64,000 bases of DNA from Sordariomycetes sp. S80-01Y (taxonomy: Eukaryota > Ascomycota > Sordariomycetes). A program made the translations under genes and the position numbers. The first letter of the stretch is position 1. The number at the start of each line of letters is the position of its first letter. This document shows, in pieces, positions 21,609 to 32,276 of the stretch. Below the pieces are notes generated by a model, which did not search any database, had not been told where the DNA came from, and saw only the letters and a list, made by a program, of their open reading frames with translations. The stretch is from assembly GCA_037042185.1 (NCBI GenBank), contig JAXQJY010000033.1:2976001-3040000 (forward strand), in the 5' to 3' direction.

Positions 21609-23403
21609 ATTGAACAACTTGACTCAATAACCAACAGTGGGAGGGTTTAAGGAGTCCAACGGACAATCTCTGGACCTGTTGCGTGAGTCGGATTCGAAAG
21701 GTGCGATGGGAAGCAAGAAGGGGGTCACGTGAGCCAGCAATCATTGTTGGAGGCGAAACGTATCGCATCACGTGAAAGTCGGCGACTACTCCAACTTGAA
21801 CCGCAACATTGATCCTTCGCTCCGCAGCTGGATCCTTCAATTCATGACTCCACCGACAGCCTCATCGCCATCGACATGGAGGCAGCGTGCAGGATCGCCT
21901 GGTAAGGTCATGGCGCTATAGGTTGAAAATCCACGAGCTTGAATCTTCCGTGTCGTGATTGACAGCTGTTCCTCTGGCTTGACTGTCTCCATCACATTCT
22001 AGCTTCTTCCTAACCGGAAGCCCGAGTGAATGCGGTCAACCATCGAGCCTCTTGATTGGCTCTGCTTCTCAACTGCCGATACAACCGGAACAGAAGCTGT
22101 GATCTACGTTAAAGCCTAAGTAGGTTTCGCCCTCGCTAAATTGCAGGACGTTCTTGGCTTGCCGCTGGAAGCCCAATGGGATCTCAGAGTTGGTTCCTGT
22201 AGCGCAACCCGAGCATTGACTTTGAATGACAAGCGAAGCTATTTCGGGATCCTTAGAAGACTGTTCGACTGCGTTGTCCATAGTTCTATAGGTCTCGCGC
22301 TGTCATAGTAGGATGACTACAATTTTGCCTTCATTCACACTGCATTCATGTTGTTGTCATGTAGCATCTCTGCTGGGCCAAGCAATTCATATTTTAAAGC
22401 GTTTCGAGCAATGCTCACGAATATAACATGGCATTCGTGGTGGGTTCTCTCGGTGGCCTTGCACATGATACATTGGGAACGTACCCGTGCTGACGTGCCC
22501 CTCCCTTTGATCTGTGTTCCTGGATCGAGGGGCACAGCAACGAGGGGCAGCGACGGATAATTCTGGTTGACCACATGACCAGTCCAGTTCACAGGCCAGA
22601 AGTGCTTAGATACTCACAAACACTACTATTGCCATCGTCCCAACATCTAAAGACCCCCTCAACACAAGAACTTACACTTTTCCAAGTAATACTGCCCAAT
22701 TGAGTAAGGTGGCGCCGGCACTCTCTCGCGAGCCCAGAATGCGGGATATTCCCACCGCTGGCGAATCCCATCTCGAACCACATGCAAACGATGAGCTTCG
22801 CAGCTAAAAGCATCTGTGGGGCAGTGGGGGGACAGCCACTAACGACATGATCTCATACTTGCTTTGCCGTCTTGCGGCGAGACCATCTGATAATCATGGG
22901 CCGGCGGATGTGCATGTAGTAATACACCTGGATCGGACCAGGAGGAATCGGGGATACCGCACCTGGTCTAGGTGCAAAGCTCTAGTCATCCTGAGCGTTG
23001 CAACACGTCCAGTGAACAGCCGTCCGCCGCCCCTCGGCGTGCATGAACTGACAATGATAATCCTGGATGATGAGGATGACATGCAGCACGCGCGGGTCGC
23101 ATTGCGACGTGTGCACATTTACGTAGCACCATCAGCAGTAGTAAGGAGCTCCAGCTTTCCAATGTGTATATCACTGCCATAGCTCCCTCCTTCTCATCCT
23201 GCGCTTCATATTTGAGAAACTTCTTTTACCATCCCATCCATCTTCTCCCAAGCTGGCTCCCCCATCTTCCTGTCTTCCCCTCCTGTCTCTCTCATTGTCT
23301 CCAGTTCACAGCAGGTCCTGAAGCCTGTCTCATTCACGATTGTATATACCGTCGTTTGATTCAACATACGTGGTTGCCACAATATTGAATTGCCCTGTAC
23401 ACA
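21609..23403. other. Intergenic region, nothing recognised
   Basis: There are 1.8 kb between the divergent deacylase and oxygenase genes. No coding frame or RNA is supported. The last 250 bases are pyrimidine-rich and are the probable promoter and leader of the oxygenase. Confidence 0.45.
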
Positions 23404-24587
23404 ATGGCCGTGACTGACTCGACTGCGAGCCTAACGCTGCCACCGCTGGACCTGAGTCTCTTCCTCTCAGGGACGCCGGAGCAGAAGAGGCAATTCGCCG
23501 ATGACTTCTGCAATTGTCTCAAAAGACATGGCTTCGCTAAACTCATAAACCATGGCCTGACTGACGAGAATGTCAAGGGTCTGTACCACTGGGTAAGAGT
23601 CCTAGTCGTGTAAGACCCATTGGAAAGGGCCTTCGATGTTGTGACTGCGAACACGCACTCGCTAACACGCCTTCGCGTTTAGAACGAGAACTTCTTCTCC
23701 CTATCGCCACAAGCCAAGTCTGATATTGCGCACCCTGGAGGCCCAATTCCCCAGCGCGGCTGGAGCCGTCTTGGTGCTGAGAACAGTGCGAAGCTCAACC
23801 ACTCCGGTGTCAACGGTGGAAAGGAGGGCAGGGAGGCACAAGGCGCCTCTGAGGTCGACTTATCTGACTCGAGAGTAAGCGACTCGTCGGAACTTTAGGA
23901 CCGAGCAGTGCTGACTCCGGACAGGAGCATTTTGACCAAGGCATGCGGACTGACAAGGAATACTCGAACCGGTGGCCGAAAGAGGAGCTGCTCCCCGGCT
24001 TCCGCTCCTTCATGGAGAAGCATTACGAATCGTGCAACTACATTTCTGTCGCCCTCCTCGAGGCCATCGAACTTTCCCTCGGTCTCGAGATCGGGTCTCT
24101 CTCAACCAAATGCTCCGGCGGCGCCTCCGAGATGCGCCTCAACCACTACCCACCCATCAAAGTCGCCCAGATGAAACAGGGCAAAGTCAGCCGCATCTGG
24201 CCACACACAGACCTCGGTGTTTTGACGCTGCTCTTTCAAGATACGGTCGGCGGCCTCGAGATCGAAGACCGCAAGAACAAGGGCCACTTTGCGCCAGTCC
24301 CACGCGAGAGGTGGAACGAGATGCTGGTCAATGTGAGCGAGACGCTCGAGCGCTGGACGAACGGCGTCTTGCCGGCAGGCGTTCATCAGGTCACCGTTCC
24401 ACCTGCGCTGAAAAACCAGGACGACGCGATCATTCCGGCGAGGTATTCGAATGCTTTCTTCGTCAAGGCTGATCGGGAGGCCGACGTGGGTGCGTTGAGC
24501 CACTTCGTTGCCGCTGGGCAGGAGCCGAAGTACAAGTCGATGACGGCGTTGGACTACCACAAGTATCGTGTTGCCACTGCTTACTAG
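23404..24587 (+). CDS. 2-oxoglutarate/Fe(II)-dependent oxygenase
   Basis: Three exons, 23404-23592, 23683-23874 and 23925-24587, all in phase 0, give 347 residues. The N-terminal DIOX_N region (PPLDLSLFLSGTPEQKRQF, then FAKLINHGL) is followed by the double-stranded beta-helix core. The iron ligands are His221 and Asp223 in WPHTDLGVLTLL and His281 in GVHQVTVP, with Arg300 in ARYSNAFF for 2-oxoglutarate. This is the isopenicillin-N-synthase/gibberellin-oxidase-like family, which hydroxylates, desaturates or cyclises small molecules using O2. The substrate cannot be told from sequence, and no biosynthetic core gene is adjacent. The introns are 90 and 50 nt, the first with GTAAGA and TTTAG. Confidence 0.9.
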
Positions 24588-25560
24588 ACAAATACCATTT
24601 GATGTTACAATGTACATATATGAGATTTAAAGCACGAACGATGGCGCCATGGTCGCTTCATCACGCGATCTTGGTTAGGAAGATGTGATAGCAAGGGGAT
24701 GGGTGCGGTCAAGGACACACACTAGGAATCCTCCAACGTCTCTCAAGCCAGAACAGACAATATCGCGATGAATGTGTAGTTTGTCGAATTCAATGCTTAC
24801 GGGCTGTTAGACGGCGGCAGCAAGGATTTGCCGGCGCATCGCTCTGCACTGGCGGCGTTGCGTGTGGGGACGGAGCAGGAAAAGGATCGGGACTTTGTTC
24901 GTTCCTTAGTGCTGAGTAGAGAGCAAACAAGGGCGGGCATCGCGATGCAGTCGCCAGCTGGCTTGAAGGATATTCATGAATCGGCCCGCAAGGGAAAGAT
25001 GAACTGGCGTGCCAGACCAAGGTCAGGTGACCCTGACGGCTCATCTTCGTTAACAGCGCGTCGTATCCGGCGATAGTGGGGTCCACGTAAACGTAGGACA
25101 AACACGCAGCTTCCACCTCAATGATATTGCCAAATCTTCAGAGAAAGCTGTTACACAAAGTGCCTACTCCTCAATTAATTGTAAATTTTGCGTCATTCAG
25201 GTGACTGGCGAAGCGCCCTCCGAGCTCACACTGAAGCTATCGCGCAAACTGCGCCGGTACTTTAATCCGCTAGTTCATCGCTTTTGATTGGCGGGTTCGC
25301 ATTGCTTCTTGCCAGCTGCCATCGGTTCCAACTAACGGCGCCAACCAAAGCTTCCCTTCATACCAATCCCCTCACCCTCTCAACATCAACGCTGGTACAC
25401 GATACCCTGAGGAATAGAACCTACACCTACAGAGCTTGCGAGCGACGTGTAACCTAGGCGACGGCGATTGAGGCCACGAAGATCCGACGACGTCTGACGG
25501 TCTGGCTGGTCCAGGCGTCCACAATATCCTTCACCACCCAGCGCGGGAGCGACCGGCACG
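24588..25560. other. Intergenic region, nothing recognised
   Basis: The 3' flank of the oxygenase and the promoter of the NOT3/5 gene lie here. No coding frame is supported. The 200 bases before 25561 are the likely leader of NOT3/5. Confidence 0.45.
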
Positions 25561-27593
25561 ATGGCAGCAAGAAAGCTGCAACAAGAAGTTGACAAATGCT
25601 TCAAGAAGGTGGCGGAAGGGGTGGCGGAGTTCGAGGCTATCTACGAGAAGATTGAGCAGTCGAATAATCCAGCACAGAAGGAGAAGCAGGAGGACAACTT
25701 GAAGCGCGAGATCAAGAAACTGCAACGGCTTCGCGATCAGATCAAGACATGGGCGGCCAGCAACGACATCAAGGACAAAGCTCCATTGCTGGAGCATCGG
25801 AGGCTGATAGAAACCGTGGGTTCAGCGTTGGAGTGACCTGGGACGGACTGACAGTCGCAGCAAATGGAAAAATTCAAGGCGGTCGAAAAAGCGATGAAGA
25901 CGAAAGCGTATTCGAAAGAAGGGTTATCAGCAGCCGCGAAACTCGATCCGAAAGACCAGGCCAAGGCGGATTGCAGCGAATTCCTTAGCAGTCAGGTCGA
26001 CGAGCTAGAACTACAGATCGAGACCATGGAGGCAGAGAGCGAGCAGCTGTCGGCATCTACAAAGAAGGGAAAGATCTCAAAGGACAAGGCGGAACGTATC
26101 GCTCGGATTGAAGAGATTATCGAACGACACAAGTTTCACCAAGGCAAGCTCGAGCTTATCCGAAGATCAATGGAAAATGGCGGCGTCGAACCGGATCAAG
26201 TCATGGACTTGGCTGATAGCATCAAATATTACGTCAGTGACGGTATGAACGACGATTTCATGGACGATGACGAGCTGTACGACGAGCTGGCGTTGGAAGA
26301 GGAGGAGGGCACTTTCGGCATGGCAGGGGACGGCGAGAAAGGGTCGTCACAAGACGCCGAGTCGACAGCAGCAGAGCCAACGCCCGAACCCGAACCAGCG
26401 GTGCTGCAGACAAAGGCGAAGAAGGTTGCAAAGGAGTCAGACCCTGTTGCTCTACGGAAATCTTCCGCTTCGACAAAGTCTCCTCTGCCCGCCCTCGCGA
26501 CGTTACATACGCCGTTATCGACCATCAGCAATGGGACGACTAGTGGCCCCGCCATGAAGCCTGCGCAAGCGCCCGCCCGACCGGCGGAGGGACTCAAGTA
26601 CGCCTCGGCAGCGGCGGCGGCGGCGGCGAGCGACAAGAATAGCGTCGGCATCGCTCCCTTACCGCCACCACCAGGACAACAAGCTCCCTCGCCGCTGCCG
26701 CCGATCCAGTCCAAGACGAGCGCCACAAATTCACCAGCAAGTATCTCGGCGCAACCGGTACGAGAAGCTGAGTCGAGACCATCACCGGCACCTGCGCAAA
26801 GCGAGCCCGAGATCGTCATCACGACGAGACCAAAGAAGGGCAAGGCGAAGTCGAAAGAAGAGAAGGCCGCGGCGGCAGCAGCCGCTGCAGAGCCTTCAGA
26901 GGTCTCGAAGGGTAGGTCGAATCAATACACGGGGCGAGCAGCTCTAACGAATTCCGCAGGTTCGCATATCAACGGCAACGCCAATGGCATCAAGCCCATT
27001 GAGGAGGAACCCGAAGAGGAGAGCGTTTACCACCTGCCCGCCTCATTACAAGACCTCGTCGATACTTACGAGACGACCAAGAAGCATCAGGCGCACCCGG
27101 CATCCGAGACCGCCATTCGGGCCATGAGTGCGAGCCGGCTGACGTGCCCTGACGCCAGCGACGCGGAATGCCCAAGGACCTACCGCCCTGAACACCCGGT
27201 TCACACCGCAGCTACGGCATGCTTCCCCAAAGAGCCCCTGCCCATCTTCGACGACCCTCGATTGTACAGCCGCATAGACCCGGACACGCTGTTCTACGTC
27301 TTCTACTACAAGCAGGGTTCGCCTCACCAATTCCTGGCCGCTAAGGCTCTCAAGGACCAAAGCTGGCGATTCCACAAGCAATATCAGACGTGGTTCCAAA
27401 GGCACGAGGAGCCCAAGAGCATAACGGATGAGTTTGAGCAGGGCACGTATCGTTTCTTTGACTATGAGAGCACATGGTATGTCACATTTCCGTTTTGTCG
27501 CCACCCGTAGGACGAGTACTAATACGGCGTAGGATGAACCGCCGGAAAGCCGACTTTAAATTTGCGTACAAATTCTTGGAAGACGACATCTAG
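25561..27593 (+). CDS. NOT3: CCR4-NOT complex subunit NOT3/NOT5
   Basis: Four exons, 25561-25815, 25861-26911, 26960-27476 and 27533-27593, give 627 residues. Residues 1-230 are the Not3 N-terminal coiled coil ([17 protein letters not shown], then [20 protein letters not shown] across intron 1). A long Ala/Pro/Ser linker follows, and the C-terminal 150 residues are the NOT box that packs with NOT1 and NOT2. The last 61-nt exon supplies the conserved [19 protein letters not shown] end; without it the protein would stop inside intron 3, which has a perfect TACTAAT branch site. Intron 2 (48 nt) has no stop and is a multiple of three, but its GTAGGT, CTAAC and CGCAG signals argue for splicing. 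The complex deadenylates mRNA and regulates transcription. Confidence 0.93.
26608..26628 (+). repeat. GCG-rich alanine-run repeat in NOT3/5
   Basis: A short GCA/GCG run encodes seven consecutive Ala in the disordered linker of NOT3/5. It is a typical slippage-prone coding repeat. Confidence 0.8.
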
Positions 27594-30477
27594 CGCTTGC
27601 TTGCCTACAACGGGTACCCGCTTGCGTTGGCGTACAGAGGGAAGCCGTCATGGCTGGATTCGGGAGCGGTGGCGACCTCTCCTGATGGTGTTTAGAGTTA
27701 TGTGTGCGTGTGTTTGTGCGTGTGGCATTATCAGGGTCTGCTTCTGCGCATTGATCATTGCACACCTAGTCGTTCTTAATCGAGGTCGGCAAGTCATGAG
27801 CTTGCCGATGTGTATTCTCCCGCAAAGGTGGTGTCCCGGCGGTGAACGTGAGGCTTGGAGGGTTGCCGAATGTGCTGAAAGCCTTCACCCAGGGCTCATT
27901 AATGGCTGAATTGTGAGAAATCAAGGTCAACAATGACACTTCAAGTTGTTCCCAAGAAGAGGTGCTTGCTTCGGCGAGTTTCACCTAGTGTAAGTCATTG
28001 CCTGTGCCGCCACCAGTTGCCTCACGACGGACCTTAGCAGGACGAAACAGCCGAGTGACACGCAGGTAACTGCAACGGGATAGCTTCCGCCGTTGCACTA
28101 TGACTCTGGGACAGGTTGGGGGAATTCTGGCCCGATGTTCTCGCCAGATGCCAATAGTGCTGTTTGGTGGCCGAGCTGTGGTAAAGTGGGATGCCCCAGG
28201 CAGATTGAGGCAGGCGGTGAGGTGAGGTGCTGGGTAGGTGGTGATTGATACCTTAGCTGGGAGACGCACCATCAGTGACGTTACTGGACAGCCTGAGTGG
28301 CTTGTCCATCTCCTTTCACCAATCCCAACTGCCAAATAATCTAGACTAGAAGATACCCCCCGTCCTCGTGTCAATCGAGCGCGCTCCAGGGTGTGCCCCG
28401 GACGCTTTTCCCCAGAGGCAGATCAGTCAAATCGACGGGTTGATCACGCGCGCCCTCCAGCGTGGGTGAGAGATAGCATGTCGTGCATCGCGTGCGGACG
28501 CTACGGTAATGAGCCCCCGTTGGCCGCCGATATCGCCTCACTGCACCTTGGTGAGTGGCCCTCTTTCCGAGGCTCGCTCGCTCTCTCTCTCTGTCTTCCA
28601 TCAAAGGGGGACGGAGGAACCTCAGCCATCAGGCAGCCAGCTAGCTTTGGGGGGGGTGGCCGTTGCGCGAGTTTCCAGCGCGGTGCCAGTGGTGCGCAAT
28701 CAGGCAAACGCCCAATCTGGATTCTGCCAGCTGGGCTCCCCCGCGGGCTTTTTCCGCCGCTGCCCTTCCTGTCCTTGGCGGAGACGGGAGGTCTACGAGG
28801 GGTCTATTTCTGTCGTTTGAAGCTCTCGTCAAAGGTTGAGCTGATTCTCTGTCTGCCTGGAAAATAGGGCGAAGACAACGCCGCATCGCTGCACGACTTA
28901 TGTCCTCCCACTCCGAGGCCCTCGACAGGCGTGGGTCACGATAGTCGGGGCTCTGTCCACTCACGCCTATCGTCTGCTTGGCCAATGGATTGTGGCTGTG
29001 TCTGCCTTGGAGAGGAGGCTGAAGATTGGCCTATGGGAGCCCGTGTTGTCGGGGCCGAGGGCTGAGAGCCGACTTCCACCGTGGCATTGACTGACTGAGC
29101 GGGAGAGAAGAGTAGCAGAGCCTCTTCAGCCAGTGGCTTACACCGTCATCCCGCATATTGCAGCTGCCAGCAGCCCAGCGGCCAGCAGCCATGTCAGCGA
29201 CCCTCTGAGCATCTACCTAGCAGGTACCTAGTTCCAGGCCTGTGTCTCGCGGAACAGTCACAGCACAGCCGCCGGCGTACAGACCCTGGACGGGGTCATG
29301 ATTACTGCTATCTGTCCACGGCCACTTCTTTCGGTGTTTGCCATGACTGCCGATGATGCATGACACCTCACTCTACCCTTTCCCCATGACTCCTTCTTGG
29401 CGTCTCCCAGGCTGTGTGCCACGCAAGTACCTACTTACAGCCCATTTACTCGTCCCACGGCTCCTCCTATCGTTTGTATGCACGTCCCCCGAGGTACCAG
29501 GACCGCGTCCACCTCTTCTGGTGACTGGTATCCTGGACACCCTTGCCCGATCCGGCAGACGTCCCCAAGAGCATGTGTTACGCCTACTTCTCACACCTCA
29601 TACGGCTGTCACCTCGGGTGGCTTGCTTTCCCCCCATGTCACCTTTCCTCGCTGCCTGTCTCTGTCAAGGCAAAGTGCAGCACGCTTTTTTTCCGGGCCT
29701 GCTGCAGCTACGGCGCGTTGCTTCGCCTCACATAGGACTTGGCCCGCCGTGCGCCCATTGGCGTGCTCTGACTTACACACGAATGAAGCACCCCGACTGC
29801 CTCCCTTACCGCCCTCTTGGATGAGCCCCGTTGATCGGGAAATCGTAGTGGGCACAGTTCCTGGTCTCTTCGTCTTGCATTGGACAAGGTCCCCTTGTGC
29901 GGCATCGTCGGGAGAATAAGCGCCCTTCCTGATCCCTGACGGCGCTCCGTTCTGGAAGCCCACCCGGCTGTCCTGCCCGTCTACATTCCCTGTTTCATGT
30001 CCTCATCGGTGTTGACCGTCAGTCGGTCCAAAGCACATGTACGGAGTACCTGCGGGAAGAGTCATGAGCCCCCTCCGCTCCCTCACCCTGGCCTTTCCGC
30101 TCACTTGCTCCTCGCTTGGCACCTCGAAGTAGTCCCGTGGTGCCCCATCGCCTCACTTCTGTCACCCTCACCGACTACATTCCGCAACGTGCAAATACTT
30201 AAGGGTCCTGGGCCTGGTGCATGCTTGCCTTACACATGAGCCTCCTCCTGAAGCACCAAGCATATAAACATTGCGGGCACACAGGAGCTTGATCCCCCTT
30301 TCTGACCCTGAGTACCCTCCAACACACACTGCAAGGGACGGAAAGATATATGTTTCCCTCACACGCATCCTTCAAGGTGGCTCCAGTACTTCCCCCTCGA
30401 CGGATCCTACTCTACACTCTCTGCCTTGAACCACCCTAGCTTGAGCTGCTCCACGCAAGCGAGGACCGCTGGCAACA
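27594..30477. other. Long intergenic region upstream of a zinc-finger gene
   Basis: There are 2.9 kb without a protein-coding frame I can support; the longest (29353-29919, +) is out-competed by an equally open antisense frame and resembles no family. The region contains CT microsatellite, CAGC-rich stretches and a GGTACCTAG-type motif near 29220-29235. The last part has a TATA box. It could be a long regulatory region or leader, or hold a non-coding RNA. Confidence 0.45.
30263..30268 (+). promoter_or_regulatory. TATA box of the zinc-finger gene
   Basis: TATAAA, about 210 bases upstream of the ATG at 30478, in an otherwise GC-rich region. Confidence 0.5.
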
Positions 30478-31258
30478 ATGACCTACTACGTCCAGGAGCC
30501 TTGGTACGATACCATGGGTGGCCTTGCTCCCGAGCAGGTCGACGCTGGTATGCTCGACTACGATAAGAACCAGGACATGGGCTGGGACTCCCCAACCTAC
30601 GACTTCCAAGTCGCCGCCGAAGACATGGTACAGTACGAAAGCTCCGGCGGCAGTTCCTACTCCGCCATGTCTCCAGGAGATCTAGACGCCTACGAGTACA
30701 TGTACGGAAGCCCTGCGGGGACCATCGACCCGAGCCTCACCTCCTACGATGGCGGCTTCGACTCGTACGGCAGCCCCATCAGCCCTTCAGCAACACCTCG
30801 CTCCCAGCGCATCCACACACAGTACGTTCTGATGCTCCCCTACCAGCGCCCTCTACTGACACGGCTCCAGACACGGCTCGAGCGCGGCCATCCGCTGCGA
30901 CATGTGTAACTCTACCTTCAAGCGCCGAGCCGACCTCAAGCGCCACAGGGACCACATCCACAACGCATCCGAGCTCCCCAGCATCTACTGCGACTACCCC
31001 AAGTGCGGCCGCGCTGTCGAGCCCTTCAAGCGCAAGGACCACTTCCGCGACCACCTGCGGAGCTACCACAGGGAGGACGTCGAGCCGCGCGGCGTCGAGG
31101 TCGGGGACGACTGGTACGACAACCGCAACACGAGCAAGGGCTGGTGGCGCTGCGGGAAGTGCCTGAACCGGATCGTGGTGAAGCAGTCCGGATTCAACTG
31201 CCCAAGCTGCGGCGGCGCCGCTGGGCAGAAGAGGCAGGAGGCTCGATGCCGACGTTGA
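30478..31258 (+). CDS. Zinc-finger protein, probable transcription regulator
   Basis: Two exons, 30478-30821 and 30871-31258, give 243 residues; the 49-nt intron (GTACGT..CTCCAG) restores the first Cys pair of the fingers. The first 114 residues are acidic and rich in Tyr, Ser, Gly and Asp, as in activation domains. Finger 1 is C2H2 (CDMCN, then RHRDHIH). Finger 2 is a looser C2H2 (CDYPKCG, then DHLRSYH). A C-terminal CxxC pair set (CGKCLNR, then CPSCGG) may form a zinc ribbon. The spacing resembles fungal C2H2 regulators whose fingers lie at the C-terminus. Target genes are unknown. The unusually long upstream region suggests complex control. Confidence 0.85.
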
Positions 31259-32276
31259 GCTTCTGCCGACGCATCGTCATCACCATTACCATCCTCTACG
31301 TGGACCCCCGGGAGGAAGCGGTGTGTGCCCGTGCGTGTGTGTGTCGTTGTGGGAGCCTAGTGCCACAGCGTCACAGTGGTAAGGCTGAACCACTCAGCCC
31401 GCGTATCTCGGTTCTTGCACATTTGCTTTCACGCCTTTGTCACTTCTTTGTACCTCTTGACCCCAGTTTCATGTACAGCTCCCCTGTTCTTTTCCTCGCT
31501 GTATTATCGACCACTGGTCTCCTGTTATTGCCTTGATATAGAACCTGTTTTCAATGATACCTCTCTGCATGTATACGCTCCGTCCCCAATCTGCCAAGTC
31601 CCCGCGCCCGTGCGTCGATGTACCTTTTGCTTCCTGTGACACCCTAAACCCGCCGTCACTGGCCAATGCCTCTGTGGCTCTCCGCCTCACCTGACTGCAG
31701 ACCCTTGCACCTAGGGCGGCTGGGCTGGAGGTTCGCCCGGTGATGGGACGACGCTCTTTCCCGATAAGACGCGACAGCCCCCTCACCCCCAGGACCGCGT
31801 ATGCACAATTGCGGAGTCGTCATGCATGGAATTCTTCTCGAAGACTTGGGGGTGGCGAAGTGTTCTGGGGCTAGGACTGGCAGGGGTGGCTGAGTGAACT
31901 TGATCCAATGGCCACGGACCGCTCAGAAGGTGTCAGCTGTCCACGGATCGAAATGCGGGATAAGGGCGCTCGGCGGAGAACGAATGGGAGACGCATGTGG
32001 CGGAGCAACTGAGCGTTATTTGGCCTTATCGGTTGCTCACCTCGCGCTGGATATTGTCGCGAAGAACGACTGGGAACGAGATCGGGGCTAGTATAAGGCA
32101 GCAAAAGGCAGCACATGACGCTTCAACGTCATCTCGCAGATTCGAGCTGAGCATGCACGACAGCTCAACCTCGCACGTAGCTATCATTTCCCCACAAGGC
32201 AGTCAATCTGACGCTGTGGTTTTCGTCCGCGACATTGTCCGTGTTCTACAACTCGAATGCCAATTTCCCAACCGCC
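31259..32276. other. Convergent intergenic region
   Basis: The 3' flanks of the zinc-finger gene (+) and the unrecognised gene (-) meet here. No gene is supported. A GT-rich stretch near 31320-31345 probably lies in the zinc-finger 3'UTR. Confidence 0.45.

Noticed and set aside
29353-29963. Overlapping frames of 188 (+) and 121 (-) codons upstream of the zinc-finger gene
   Set aside because: Neither shows domain, codon bias or splice context that favours it over the other.
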